A stretch of 64,000 nt of DNA from Neoechinorhynchus agilis (taxonomy: Eukaryota; Acanthocephala). The first letter of the stretch is position 1; every line of letters begins with the position of its first letter. Positions 31,437 to 42,400 of this stretch are shown here, piece by piece. The stretch lies in contig CM121341.1 in NCBI GenBank assembly GCA_051530055.1, positions 13,516,001-13,580,000 on the forward strand, written 5' to 3'. The translations under genes and the position numbers were made by a program. A model generated the notes under the pieces. That model worked only from the letters and a program-made list of their open reading frames with translations. It did not search any database and was not told the DNA's origin.

Positions 31437-31970
31437 CTAAACCTTTTGGCTCTTATGATCACGATTGTCCTTGGAAATGTGGTCTTGAATGTGATTTGGA
31501 TGACCGTTAAAAAAGAATTTGCATGCCCATTTTCTTGGAATCACAACCTCTTGAGGAACTTCAAACCTCAACAAGTAACGCCAGTAATGTTGAAGATCAC
31601 TGTGATATTTTTGGTAGTCCGAAGGGCTATAAGACTCATCCGGTACAATCCGCGGGGGCTGGTTTAGATCGATGGAGTAAAACGCGCTACCAGGGCATCC
31701 TTTCCAAATAATATAATCCAAACGTAAGCATGGTTGTTTTCGGGTCGCATCATGATTAAATTGAAATTTGACGCATTGATCGCGATGGATTCTTAAAGGA
31801 TGTCCACAAGGGTCAATGTTCATCGACTCATCGTCCAGACTTTCCGCTAAAACATTGTACTCATAACAATTATTAACCATTTTAAAATCAGAAAGTCGCC
31901 CTTTGGATTTCATGTGAATTGTAGGATCAATTGTCCATATGACCACGAGAAGTACGAAGAGCATTTTCAC
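31437..31970 (-). CDS. Predicted secreted protein, unknown family
   Basis: Single frame of 177 codons. Residues 1-20 (MKMLFVLLVVIWTIDPTIHM) form a signal peptide with a hydrophobic core. The mature part has six cysteines (including NNCYEY, DPCGHPL, RDQCVKF, QPCLRL, KGCPGS, KWACKF), aromatic residues and a basic tail, as in lineage-specific extracellular proteins. No transmembrane segment follows. I do not recognise the family; a secreted effector or cuticle protein are possibilities only. Confidence 0.5.
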   Translation of the reverse strand: MKMLFVLLVVIWTIDPTIHMKSKGRLSDFKMVNNCYEYNVLAESLDDESMNIDPCGHPLRIHRDQCVKFQFNHDATRKQPCLRLDYIIWKGCPGSAFYSIDLNQPPRIVPDESYSPSDYQKYHSDLQHYWRYLLRFEVPQEVVIPRKWACKFFFNGHPNHIQDHISKDNRDHKSQKV

Positions 31971-32345
31971 CTAGTAGAAACCTCGCGTTTGTCTTACTAA
32001 ATAGGCCCAAATGTCATTTATTGAATACCTTTTCATGGTAGTTGCGTTTTTATTATGCTTAAGATGGAGAAAACCCCGAGTATTTTCTATGAGTCGATGA
32101 AATCCCACGTTTGACATTGTCATAAAAACCTCGGATATGCACTTTACGAAAAAAGTTGAGTGTTCACGAAAACTTGACTCATAGAAAGCGCACGTTTTTT
32201 TGGGATTAAAAAATTACTAAAAGTGATATTAAGACTTCAAAACATTATTTGGGGCGTATTTAAAAAAAATTATTCGCTAGATAACAAATGGTTCAGGATA
32301 TTTGACACAACGAACAACTATCGATTTATTGAATTGGGAAATATT
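31971..32345. other. Intergenic, no gene seen
   Basis: AT-rich upstream region of the secreted-protein gene; nothing recognised. Confidence 0.4.
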
Positions 32346-32830
32346 TCACAAGGAAGTCTCGCCACATCACTCATCTAAAATGATTTCAGCTTAAGAGAAG
32401 GCGAAGCTTCCCCTTTAGAAATATCCCTCAATAAAATTTGTTTCATCCGGGGGTTATGATAGATAAAATTCTTTTGGGCTGATATTGCTGTGGTGATCAT
32501 AATTCACCAGATAAAACAAATTTTATTGAGAAATAATTAACAAAGAAGACTCGCTTCATCAATCATCTAAAAAGGCTTCAGCTTCGGAGAAAGCGATGCT
32601 TCACCCTCTAGATATATCCCCAAAAAAATATTTTCTGTCCGGGGATTATGATCGCAACATCACTATTAGCCCAAGGGATTATAATCTATCATAATCCCCG
32701 GATAAACAAATTTTATTGAGAGATATTTCTAAAGGGTGAAGCATCGCTATCTCCGAAGCTTAAACCTTTTTAGATTACTGATGAGGCGAGGCTTCCTATT
32801 GAAATATTTCTCAATAAAATTTGGTCTATC
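32346..32830. repeat. Three ~110-bp repeat copies, two direct and one inverted
   Basis: Copies at about 32346-32460, 32545-32652 and (inverse) 32693-32800 share CATCTAAAA...TTCAGCTT, GAnGCTTCnCCCT and ATAAAATTTGTTTnATCCGG followed by GGTTATGAT. The second and third form a long hairpin. The ATCCGG part is shared with the 47-bp tandem repeat beside GNA1. The last copy leads directly into the satellite array. Confidence 0.7.
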
Positions 32831-32863
32831 AGCTAGAATATGATCACCACATCACTATCAGCC

Positions 32864-34742
32864 CAATATGAGTTGTGCCAACATTACTCAAACCTTCAAC
32901 AACGATGTGAAGTCATTAAAAAAATTCCGATCGATTGGTTGTTCAATAATCTCACAAAGATTTACGACATGGTTTGTGCCAACATTACTCAAACCTTCAA
33001 CAACGATGTGAAGTCATTAAAAAATTCCGATCGATTGGTTGTTCAATAATCTTATAAAGATCTACAATATGAGTTGTGCCAACATTACTCAAATCTTCAA
33101 CCATGACGTGAAGTCATTTAAAAAATTCTGATCGATTGGCTGTTCAATAATCTCACAAAGATTTATAATATGGGTTGTGCCAACATTACTCAAACCTTCA
33201 ACAACGATGTGAAGTCATTAAAAAAATTCCGATCGATTGGTTGTTCAATAATCTTATAAAGATCTACAATATGAGTTGTGCTAACATTACTCAAACCTTC
33301 AACAACGATGTGAAGTCATTAAAAAAATTCCGATCGATTGGTTGTTCAATAATCTTATAAAGATCTACAATATGAGTTGTGCCAACATTACTCAAACCTT
33401 CAACAACGATGTGAAGTCATTAAAAAATTCCGATCGATTGGTTGTTCAATAATCTCACAAAGATTTACGATATGAGTTGTGCCAACATTACTCAAATCTT
33501 CAACCATGACGTGAAGTCATTTAAAAATTCTGATCGATTGGTTGTTCAATAATCTCACAAAGATTTACGATATGAGTTGTGCCAACATTACTCAAACCTT
33601 CAACAACGATGTGAAGTCATTAAAAAATTCCGATCAATTGGTTGTTCAATAATCTTTATGATCGATTGATCGTTCAGTAATCTTATAAAGATCTACAATA
33701 TGAGTTGTGCCAACATTACTCAAACCTTCAACCATGACGTGAAGTCATTTAAAAAATTCTGATCGATTGGCTGTTCAATAATCTCACAAAGATTTATAAT
33801 ATGGGTTGTGCCAACATTACTCAAACCTTCAACAACGATGTGAAGTCATTAAAAAAATTCCGATCGATTGGTTGTTCAATAATCTTATAAAGATCTACAA
33901 TATGAGTTGTGCTAACATTACTCAAACCTTCAACAACGATGTGAAGTCATTAAAAAAATTCCGATCGATTGGTTGTTCAATAATCTTATAAAGATCTACA
34001 ATATGAGTTGTGCCAACATTACTCAAACCTTCAACAACGATGTGAAGTCATTAAAAAATTCCGATCGATTGGTTGTTCAATAATCTCACAAAGATTTACG
34101 ATATGAGTTGTGCCAACATTACTCAAATCTTCAACCATGACGTGAAGTCATTTAAAAAATTCTGATCGATTGGTTGTTCAATAATCTCACAAAGATTTAC
34201 GATATGAGTTGTGCCAACATTACTCAAACCTTCAACAACGATGTGAAGTCATTAAAAAATTCCGATCAATTGGTTGTTCAATAATCTTTATGATCGATTG
34301 ATCGTTCAGTAATCTTATAAAGATCTACAATATGAGTTGTGCCAACATTACTCAAACCTTCAACAACGATGTGAAGTCATTAAAAAATTCCGATCCATTG
34401 GTTGTTCAATAATCTCACAAAGATTTACGATATGAGTTGTGCCAACATTACTCAAATCTTCAACCATGACGTGAAGTCATTTAAAAAATTCTGATCGATT
34501 GGTTGTTCAATAATCTCACAAAGATTTACGATATGAGTTGTGCCAACATTACTCAAACCTTCAACAACGATGTGAAGTCATTAAAAAATTCCGATCAATT
34601 GGTTGTTCAATAATCTTTATGATCGATTGATCGTTCAGTAATCTTATAAAGATCTACGATATGAGTTGTGCCAACATTACTCAAACCTTCAACCATGACG
34701 TGAAGTCATTTAAAAAATTCCGATCCATTGGTTGTTCAATAG
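32864..34742 (+). repeat. ~100-bp satellite, about 18 monomers with a six-monomer higher-order unit
   Basis: Monomer landmarks: GAGTTGTGCCAACATTACTC, CAACAACGATGTGAAGTCA, CCGATCGATTGGTTGTTCAA and TAATCTTATAAAGATCTAC. Variant monomers (TCACAAAG, ATGACGTGAAG, and a longer one with TTATGATCGATTGATCG at 33657, 34289 and 34618) recur in the same order with a period of about 632 bp, e.g. 33175 versus 33806. The third round is shortened. Short open frames inside it are by-products. Confidence 0.9.
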
Positions 34743-35100
34743 AACCCAAGTGCGCAATCGTATGTGACGACACCGTGGGCGAAACATTATTCGCGAGTCC
34801 ACCCGGATCGAACAGTTCGGCTGTCCACGCGCATAATGTACAAAGCGCAGGATCCCGACGAACTGTCGATAGCGGAAGCGCCGATCATCTCCCGAGAGAC
34901 CCGGGATCGTGAGGACTCTAGCGGGCATCGGTCGGTCGGTAGAACACTCATTAACCAGAAGGATGAGTTGTCTGCCGTACTGAATCTCCTGTGAACCTCC
35001 ACTCCACTCCACTCGCATTGCAGATTACACCCTGAAGAAGCCGTTGGACGGCGAAAGCTAGGTGTTTGAATAAAATCTATCTTTCAGTCGGATTGTCTAT
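34741..35100 (+). mobile_element. Penelope-like 3' fragment inserted in the satellite
   Basis: Sharply GC-richer than its surroundings. The + strand has a C-terminal GIY-YIG-type end (DPDELSIAEAPIISRE, LINQKDELSAVLNLL) followed by CCTGAAGAAGCCGTTGGACG and AATAAAATC, the family's typical 3' end. Satellite sequence resumes at 35157. Fossil fragment. Confidence 0.6.
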
Positions 35101-35156
35101 CAAACAATCATCAATAGATAAAACATGCGGCTGAACAACCAAGCAGCGCTTAGTAT

Positions 35157-35225
35157 TCTGTTCAATAATCTTATAAAGATCTACAATATGAGTTGTGCCA
35201 ACCTTACTTATACCTTAATATTATC
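35157..35225 (+). repeat. Satellite remnant beyond the inserted element
   Basis: CTGTTCAATAATCTTATAAA and GAGTTGTGCCAAC match the satellite monomer, showing that the array originally extended past the Penelope-like piece. Confidence 0.75.
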
Positions 35226-36437
35226 ACCAATATCGTTCGATTTTTGAACAAAATTGTTTTCTTATCTATTCCCATAACAATGACACAAATAAAGGCTTTT
35301 AAATAAAATATGATTTCTTGACTTAATTTTGCACGAACTCTCATATACGACGATGAAGCGAATTCCTCGACAAATCTTCCAAAGCAGGCCGGTAAAATAA
35401 CTGACGGAATTTTTGTATAGAAACCGAATGACGTCGTGTGAAATTGCTTTTTTTAAATGTGCGCTTTAAAAGTGTGAATTCGAAAGAGTTCGATTATGTC
35501 GGAAACAAAAATATGTGTATTTTAGGGCAGCGTACTAACTTCAATTTTTTCTTCCTAATTGCTTCGTATTAGGTTTATTCGCGATAATGGTATATTTTCT
35601 GCGACCGATATATATGAGGTTGGCCACTTTTGGGTCAGTGAATTCCATCGATTACGGCGAAATCATCATAGTTGGTGATTTTCAGGGTTTTTTATGATAT
35701 TTATTTGAAACGTGCTATTTTAGAAGATCTGGAACATCGAATATCTATTTCTTATTTTTTGGAGATATTTTGACTAAGATTGAATTGTTCATGTTTTTTA
35801 CTGCGGAACTTTTCAAGTAATGGATTTATTGAATTCGATATTTCGGCCTACAATCTTGTGCCTTTGAGGGAATAAAACACTTAAACAACCTTGATAAAGC
35901 CACAAGATTGTTTTCCGAAATATCGAATTCATTGAATAAATTACCGTCACGAAAAACACTCAGTAAATCGTTTCAGCATCCTTTTTAAACAAATAGCTAC
36001 GATTTCTTTTCCCCCGCTTCTGCATATTGAATGTTTTCTATTTCTCAATTTTTCTTCTTGTTCCGTTGATGGGTTTTAAGTGACTCTTTGGTAATCGCTT
36101 TCTTCTCCGAATTTTCAATTTTTTACCTATGAGTATTTTTATACCTCCAATTTTCACTAACTCCTTTTTATTGATTTTCCCTGCGTTTTCTGCCATCGTT
36201 TTTCTGAACATGCGATCATCGTACTTTAAGGCTCTTTCGAACACTCCTTGGTTTCTATTTATTAAAGAATGGTCACTTTCAACGCTGTCTATTTATAAAC
36301 ACAAGCACCACAGAATACGCATTTTTATTCATTTTTAGAACACTACGGTTACTAAAACGATTTATTAAGTTGTTGTTCGATTTTTAAAAACGAACAATTA
36401 AAAATTTAAACCCGATTAAGAAAACTCATTTGAGATC
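35226..36437. other. Intergenic with one Penelope-like foldback
   Basis: No gene was found. Apart from the foldback at 35815-35950, the sequence is AT-rich; the region just before 36438 is the presumed WDR75 promoter. Confidence 0.45.
35815..35950. mobile_element. Penelope-like terminal foldback
   Basis: Inverted arms TTATTGAATTCGATATTTCGG and inverse around CCTTGATAAAGCCACAAG. The same end motif adjoins coding remains at 62890-62965, which identifies the family. Fossil. Confidence 0.65.
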
Positions 36438-38588
36438 ATGTACCAACTTGCCCGCTCGTTCAAAATTTCGAATAATTTAGCACCCTGCAGCATTGGAACC
36501 GAATGGATAGCTCTGCCATGCGACGATGGCCTTTATTTATGGCAACATACAACCGAAAACCCAGGACGATTTGTGCCTTTCGGACGCAATGACATTATGG
36601 GTTATGGAATTTCTTCTGATGGGACTTGTGTTCATTTTTGTACTGGAGGCGGTACAATATACTCACGAGCGATACAAATATCTGATAGTATTGAATGTAA
36701 TGATGAAATTGATGAAGTCTTAAACGTAAAATGCACGGAATGTGTCGCGTACTTTTATCGCCATGGTATCGATTATTGTCTCATGAAACGAAAAGATTTA
36801 TTTGTATTTCTACGGTTGAGCTCTTCAAAGGAAGAAAATATACTGGAGACGAGTGATTGTCCAGAGAAAGTTGTTTTGGGATTCAAAGACGGCGAACTCG
36901 CGTTCACTTCGAAGCAAGGAACCTTTTTGTTTTACCAGAACTCAAACAAAGAGGTCTTTAGTGTTGATCTCAAAAGATCAAGACTTTCCACGTCTCCAGT
37001 CACATGCTTCTGTATCCATCCAAACAGTCCACTAATAGCGCTAGGTACTTATGGTGGTGAAATCGTGCTTTTATCTGTCACTAAAGACGGTCATTGGGAT
37101 TCATGTGGAAAGCTACGTTGGCATCGAAGCTCGATTGAAGGCGTCTCATTTTCAATCGCTGGCACGTATCTTTATACGTTCGCCGCAGAACCAACTCTGC
37201 TACGGTGGCGACTTATGGATACTTCGAATCGAGTTTCTGCGATAGAAGTGAGAAAAAGAATAAAATCTCATTTGATCCAGGTTAAACCCGGAACAGAAGT
37301 AGACGTGGTTCCTCGTTTGCCATCTCGATTACTATCTCTCACTATAATTCCTGATAATGGAGACGCTGTGTTTGTGACCGAAGGAAATGTCGTCGGTAAA
37401 GTGTCCATTCGAATGTCATTGAAACATTTTGCGCCTATTCCACAGATACCGACTCGGCGTCCTCTACAATTCCAATTCATCGACCGCAAAGTGTATGCTA
37501 CCGGTGTTCCTGAACTATCCACAATTCAAATCTTGTCTGTAGTGAAAAGTTGTCTTCAAAAAGTAGACACAATACTTACTGAGCCTTCCTATATTGATCT
37601 ATCAGTTCATAAGCCTCATCACGTTGTTGTTGATACACGATTTTGCGTCGATAACTCTCAAAGACTTCTTGTATGGTATCAGTGTTGGCAACGATCGAGT
37701 ATTGAGTTGAAGTTTTTCGATCTTAAATCTCTAAAGTGCGTAAAGACGTTTCGGTATCCGAGAAAGGAGGAAAAAATCACTGCTATGAATGTATTGAGCA
37801 CTCGAAAGGCTGATGGGTTTGTGCTCTGGATCGGTTATGACAGTGGTGCCATCGAAACATGGTCACTCGATCTTGACACACTTATTTTTGAGGTGGATGA
37901 AGTACGGAGATCGGGCCTTGGAGATGGACATGTTGTCCATTTCTCCTTTGGTCCATCACCTACCACCTTGATGGCACTTTCGACCAACCAAATAATGTGC
38001 TTAAATGGATCATCCAATAATCTATTGAGTATAAGCGCTGACTGTGGAGAAATCAAAGCGATTTCAGTGGTCAGTGCGACAAAAGCGCTGGTCATTCGTT
38101 CGTACGTCGCGGAACTATTTCATATTCCATCTCAAACTGTGCTTTTCTCGCATCCGCTTGACAGTGTTCAATCCGTTGCATCTAATGGAAACACTGCTGG
38201 AATTGTTGGAAATGACGGACGGGTTTCAGTATTGAGAAGTGAGACGGACAAGTTCATCGAGACCCAAATCGCCAATATCGGGGATAAGGATCAGTGCCAC
38301 GTTTGCATTAACGATAATAACGATGTATGTCTGTTTGATGAGCACAATGGATTTCGTTTAATTGGACATGCCGAAGGCTGGGAACATGAAAATGGATTTT
38401 ACGTGCCCGATAAAACAAGAAATCAACTTGTTTACGAACGAATCGAAGAAATGGATGATGCTTATTATGGCGATCAAGAAGTACGGCCCTTTGTTGTACC
38501 TAAAACGCGACAATGGCCGTCCGTGTATCTAATACCCAATCTCAACCAACTCTGCATGGACATTATGAGTGATCTATTGACCAATTAG
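36438..38588 (+). CDS. WDR75: WDR75/UTP17-like WD-repeat protein of the small-subunit processome
   Basis: WDR75 belongs to the t-UTP complex that couples rRNA transcription to 18S processing in the nucleolus. The intronless 716-residue frame is all beta-propeller-like. The best landmark is VTCFCIHPNSPLIALGTYGG with LRWHRSSIEGVSFSIAGTYL and LLRWRL, which follows WDR75's CVAVHPKDDCIASG...LHWH...VMDLAFS.TGT.L.....LVEWR. Two propellers are expected; the second half has ITAMNVLSTRKADGFVLWIG and ISVVSATKALVIRSYVAELF. Human WDR75 has about 830 residues; the missing part would be the basic C-terminus. The start (MYQLARSFKISNNLAPCSIG) is the first ATG. Confidence 0.65.
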   Translation: MYQLARSFKISNNLAPCSIGTEWIALPCDDGLYLWQHTTENPGRFVPFGRNDIMGYGISSDGTCVHFCTGGGTIYSRAIQISDSIECNDEIDEVLNVKCTECVAYFYRHGIDYCLMKRKDLFVFLRLSSSKEENILETSDCPEKVVLGFKDGELAFTSKQGTFLFYQNSNKEVFSVDLKRSRLSTSPVTCFCIHPNSPLIALGTYGGEIVLLSVTKDGHWDSCGKLRWHRSSIEGVSFSIAGTYLYTFAAEPTLLRWRLMDTSNRVSAIEVRKRIKSHLIQVKPGTEVDVVPRLPSRLLSLTIIPDNGDAVFVTEGNVVGKVSIRMSLKHFAPIPQIPTRRPLQFQFIDRKVYATGVPELSTIQILSVVKSCLQKVDTILTEPSYIDLSVHKPHHVVVDTRFCVDNSQRLLVWYQCWQRSSIELKFFDLKSLKCVKTFRYPRKEEKITAMNVLSTRKADGFVLWIGYDSGAIETWSLDLDTLIFEVDEVRRSGLGDGHVVHFSFGPSPTTLMALSTNQIMCLNGSSNNLLSISADCGEIKAISVVSATKALVIRSYVAELFHIPSQTVLFSHPLDSVQSVASNGNTAGIVGNDGRVSVLRSETDKFIETQIANIGDKDQCHVCINDNNDVCLFDEHNGFRLIGHAEGWEHENGFYVPDKTRNQLVYERIEEMDDAYYGDQEVRPFVVPKTRQWPSVYLIPNLNQLCMDIMSDLLTN

Positions 38589-39370
38589 CCATTTAACCCT
38601 TGTCTATAGAGCTTTGTTTTGTTCCTGTTCATGTCTCGAATTTTCTATAGGTTTACTTTAAGTACTCCGCTTAAGATGGCCTTGTTTTCTTGGCAACTAT
38701 AGATGCTTCAGCTCGCGTAAGAAAAGAAGTGGAAACCAAACTTTAATGATACGAGTCATCTAAAACATTTTGACGCGCGCAATCTGAAATTATTGATTAG
38801 AAACTCAAAAACGAATCGCGATTTGTAAACCTATTGGACTTGGAACGGTTCTGGCGATTCCGATGCGTTCGGAGGCTTCGGCTTCATTCCTTCTGAAGTT
38901 ATTTTAACTTTAATTTTTTTACCTTTGGAGAAACAGTATCTTTGATAGGTTTAAGGGTATTTTTGAAAATCTTAAAATCACTCTCGTTGTTCTCAAATTA
39001 ATAGCGAAATTTGTGTGTCTGTACCACGTCTCGACATCTAAAAATTGATCTAATTACACTTTCTGAGACGTAAATATTGAAAATTTGCGTTCCTATAGAC
39101 CGTACTCTCAATGGTCATTTACTTCAATGGTATGAAGACTTAGTGCACTCTTTCGAGACGGCTTGCTCTTTGTAGTATACGATATAGAGCCGCATTATTT
39201 GACATTAATTCTGAAAATTAATTGTTTTTTCATCGCTAAATTTTAATCTTTTTCTTTTTCCTCGAATTCGAACGGCGATCGATTTAAAACAACTTTGTTT
39301 TTCACACTTAATCTCTTCAATTTGCTCCCTGATTGTTTTCAAATTTATTACCTTCAGAATCTCGGAGCAG
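38589..39370. other. Intergenic, no gene seen
   Basis: AT-rich; nothing recognised. Confidence 0.45.
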
Positions 39371-39371
39371 A

Positions 39372-39790
39372 AATCATTCACGCCACCGCTTTGGATTACT
39401 CAACTGCCTTAGTGGTGTAACGGTCGAAAGGACGGATGCAGCTTTCCCTGGTTGCACAGTCAGACTTATGTTTTGTAGGAGGGATGCTCCTGATCTCGGA
39501 TCGCCAGTGATTCGTTTCAATCTCTTAGACAATTCCTTGACTAGGTCTTGCGGCACCGTACCAAACGACCCAAGCGTCCCGACACCAAAGGGAACAAAAT
39601 AATGATTTCGACTCAGGTCCCTGTATTTTGTCCTTTTGCGTTCCTCAGCGGCGGTTGCTGCTCCCCCTCCGATTTAACAGTGGCGAATTTTATGTTGCTC
39701 GCTGCGAACGTGTCCACGCAGCCCCTTTCTGGCAGAGAACAATTAGTTTTATTAGTCTTTTCATCAACATTTCGTCTTCCATTTCTCTGA
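39372..39790 (-). mobile_element. LINE-A 3' fragment
   Basis: The - strand reads LVKELSKRLKRITGDPRSGA and SLLQNISLTVQPG; the + strand is close to 11776-12115 over about 370 bp. It ends about 110 bp before the zinc-finger/AT-hook gene and may contribute to its 5' flank. Confidence 0.8.
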
Positions 39791-39896
39791 CGTGTAGACC
39801 GTTTAAACTTTAGATCGAAAGCTAGAATTGCAGTAAAACAAGCTCTAATAATTTTCGTTTTTTTTTCAGATAAAATCTTGGTTAATACTTTTTGCG

Positions 39897-41858
39897 ATGG
39901 ATTCGTCAGATTCTAGCGAGCCGAGTGTTTATTCGCCTACTTCACAAGAAACGTCTCAAGGTAGAGGTAGATCGCCAAAGAATGGTACATCAAAGACCAA
40001 ATCAATCACGAATTGGACCTGTACCAAATGTACGTATTTAAACACACAAAAGAGTTTCAATTGTGCAATGTGTAACAGTGTTCGCATGAGTTCTAGAAGG
40101 TCGAAATCTGTTGAAAATCTTTATTCTGATTCTACAAATCGTAAAAATTCTGAAGAAAGTGAAAATAGTTCCAGCCAATGTAAGGCCGATGTACCATTGA
40201 AGCGTGGACGAGGGAGACCGCCAAAAAAAGTGGTGGCACGTGGACGAGGGAGACCGCAAACGAAAGTGGTGGCACGTGGACCCTCTAGAAGGTCGAAATC
40301 TGTTGAAAATCTATATTCTGATTCTACAAATCGTCAAAATTCTGAAGAAAGTGAAAATAGTTCTAGCCAATGTAAGGCCGATGTACCATTGAAGCGTGGA
40401 CGAGGGAGACCGCCAAAAAAAGTGGTGGCACGTGGACGAGGGAGACCGCCAACGAAAGTGGTGGCACGTGGACCCGCTAGAAGGTCGAAATCTGTTGAAA
40501 ATCTTTATTCGGATTCTACAAATCGTCAAAATTCTGAAGGACGTGAAAATAGTTCTAGCCAATGTAAGGCCGATGTACCATTGAAGCGTGGACGAGGGAG
40601 ACCGCCAAAAAAAGTGGTGGCACGTGGACGAGGGAGACCGCCAACGAAAGTGGTTGCACGTGGACCCGCTAGAAGGTCGAAATCTGTTGAAAATCTTTAT
40701 TCGGATTCTACAAATCGTCAAAATTCTGAAGGACGTGAAAATAGTTCTAGCCAATGTAAGGCCGATGTACCATTGAAGCGTGGACGAGGGAGACCACCAA
40801 AAAAAGTGGTGGCACGTGGACCTGCTAGTGGAGAAGTGGGCGACAAACTTTTGGGTACATTGGAGGCTGAAGAACATCAATTGGACGATGACGTTAATCA
40901 GCATACAGTTATCAAAAAAAGGCGAGGAAGGCCACCTAAAAATTGTGGTGAACTGATATCGGAAAGAGATACCCGGAAATTGAATGCGAATATTGGTAAC
41001 GATTTGGGAGGAGCCATGATCAAATTAGATAAGCTCAAACGAGGGCGACCGCCTAAGAGGTATCTAGAGCCGAATAACGAATCAAATCCTTTGGAGAATA
41101 ATGATGTGAGCATTTCCTTAAAGAGAGGACGTGGACGGCCTCCTAAGAAAACAACTGCGCCTGTGGTTGGTTCTGATTTGTCTTCTACGCAGAAGAGCGA
41201 CCTAGTGGACAATGAATTAAAAGTTGAGATGACTGAACAGCACATCGATTCTGATGCTGTTAAAAATGCTTTAACGAAAAGGAAGCGTGGGCGTCCTCCG
41301 AAAAGGAGCATATCCGCAAGTGCTCAAGTCCAACTTGGAGATGATGCCAAGGAAAAGCAAGGCTTAGAACTCAATGCTCCCTTAAAGATTACACCCGGTC
41401 TATCACTTAAAAAGGAATTAATGGAGGAGACTGTAGCTAATGAATTGGCTGTCGATATGAGTGCTCCTGATGTTTATCCTGAAGATTTTAAAAAGGGAGC
41501 TAGTGACGATTTGTGTATAAGATCCGATGTTTCAATAAAGAAGAGACGCGGTCAACCTCCAAAGAACGTACAAAACTCGAATGACGACGAAGTATCTTCG
41601 GTGCCGGAGCTGAGTGATAAGCACGCTTTAAATCAGGATGCTGACAAAAATGATCGAAATATTATTGAAGTCGAGCATTCGATCAGATCGTTGGCGACAG
41701 GAATAACACTTGATGCTTCACCTCAAAATGTTTGCGGAAATCAAGATATCGCAAACAGTCCGGTGCATCAAATGGGAAATGAGCAAGAATGCGTGATTTT
41801 AAGACCTAAGTTAATGATGAAGAAAGGAGCTGAGATGAGCAACAGTGGTCGTCACTAA
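39897..41858 (+). CDS. RanBP2-type zinc finger plus about eleven AT-hooks, with internal tandem repeats
   Basis: A 653-residue frame. At about residues 41-60, NWTCTKCTYLNTQKSFNCAM followed by C is a RanBP2/NZF zinc finger (W-x-C-x2-C...N...C-x2-C), closest by pattern to RYBP/YAF2, the Polycomb partner. From residue 67 a 64-residue unit is repeated nearly four times (SKSVENLYSDSTNR, then KRGRGRPPKK and RGRGRPPTK). Further AT-hooks (RRGRPPKN, KRGRPPKR, KRGRGRPPKK, KRKRGRPPKR, and degenerate RRGQPPKN) are spaced through an acidic, disordered C-terminal half. Expected to be a nuclear minor-groove DNA binder. TTTTTTTTCAG at about 39860 may be a 5' splice acceptor. The combination with NZF is unusual; function is not known. 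Confidence 0.75.
   Translation: MDSSDSSEPSVYSPTSQETSQGRGRSPKNGTSKTKSITNWTCTKCTYLNTQKSFNCAMCNSVRMSSRRSKSVENLYSDSTNRKNSEESENSSSQCKADVPLKRGRGRPPKKVVARGRGRPQTKVVARGPSRRSKSVENLYSDSTNRQNSEESENSSSQCKADVPLKRGRGRPPKKVVARGRGRPPTKVVARGPARRSKSVENLYSDSTNRQNSEGRENSSSQCKADVPLKRGRGRPPKKVVARGRGRPPTKVVARGPARRSKSVENLYSDSTNRQNSEGRENSSSQCKADVPLKRGRGRPPKKVVARGPASGEVGDKLLGTLEAEEHQLDDDVNQHTVIKKRRGRPPKNCGELISERDTRKLNANIGNDLGGAMIKLDKLKRGRPPKRYLEPNNESNPLENNDVSISLKRGRGRPPKKTTAPVVGSDLSSTQKSDLVDNELKVEMTEQHIDSDAVKNALTKRKRGRPPKRSISASAQVQLGDDAKEKQGLELNAPLKITPGLSLKKELMEETVANELAVDMSAPDVYPEDFKKGASDDLCIRSDVSIKKRRGQPPKNVQNSNDDEVSSVPELSDKHALNQDADKNDRNIIEVEHSIRSLATGITLDASPQNVCGNQDIANSPVHQMGNEQECVILRPKLMMKKGAEMSNSGRH
40095..40840 (+). 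repeat. 192-bp in-frame tandem repeat in the AT-hook gene
   Basis: AGAAGGTCGAAATCTGTTGA recurs at 40095, 40287, 40479 and 40671, an exact 192-bp period (64 codons). Units 3 and 4 are almost identical, so the expansion is recent; the last unit lacks the second AT-hook. Confidence 0.95.
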
Positions 41859-42400
41859 TCAATAATTAATATCGATTTGCATCAGTATTTTTGGAGTTGA
41901 GCCTTTTATTAGGCTCTGATGTTTCTTTGGTATTAATAAAATACTATTTTGCATAGGTGCGCAACGGTCCATTTGTCCAAAGAGCGAAGTCTCCTTACGC
42001 ATTCTGTTCATATTTATTTCCTAAGATCCCTGAGATATTTAAACAAATGTAAAATATAAAGACCCAAGATTAAAAAATCCTGATAAATTTATACACGGAT
42101 ATCTTTTATGCCTGAATCAGTTCCAGGCAAGCCAAGTAGAATGTTATTGGCACTTTGCATTATATTCTTGTTCTTAATTTTTTGGGTTTAATGGTAAATG
42201 CGATAATAAGTAGATTTTTTCTAAGGTTAAAGTAGAAATTTTCGTACAAAATTCAAATCTTAAAGTAAAAAATAGTTTTCAGGCGCTAATTTCGCCATTC
42301 TTAGTCTACACAAAATAATTCCTATAAAAAATTTAAGGATGCGAATCATTACAGAGGAGTTATTTCTCTTCCATCTTTATATCATATTTTCGACAGACTT
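41859..42400. other. Intergenic, no gene seen
   Basis: 3' flanks of two convergent genes; nothing else recognised. Confidence 0.5.

Noticed and set aside
32864-34742. CRISPR-like array
   Set aside because: Whole ~100-bp monomers are repeated with no unique spacers, and the genome is eukaryotic.
32840-34912. Several 60-80 residue ORFs
   Set aside because: They are the satellite monomer read in one frame and repeat with it; no independent coding signal.
40311-40904. Long - strand ORF rich in CHHF motifs
   Set aside because: It is the antisense shadow of the AT-hook tandem repeat.
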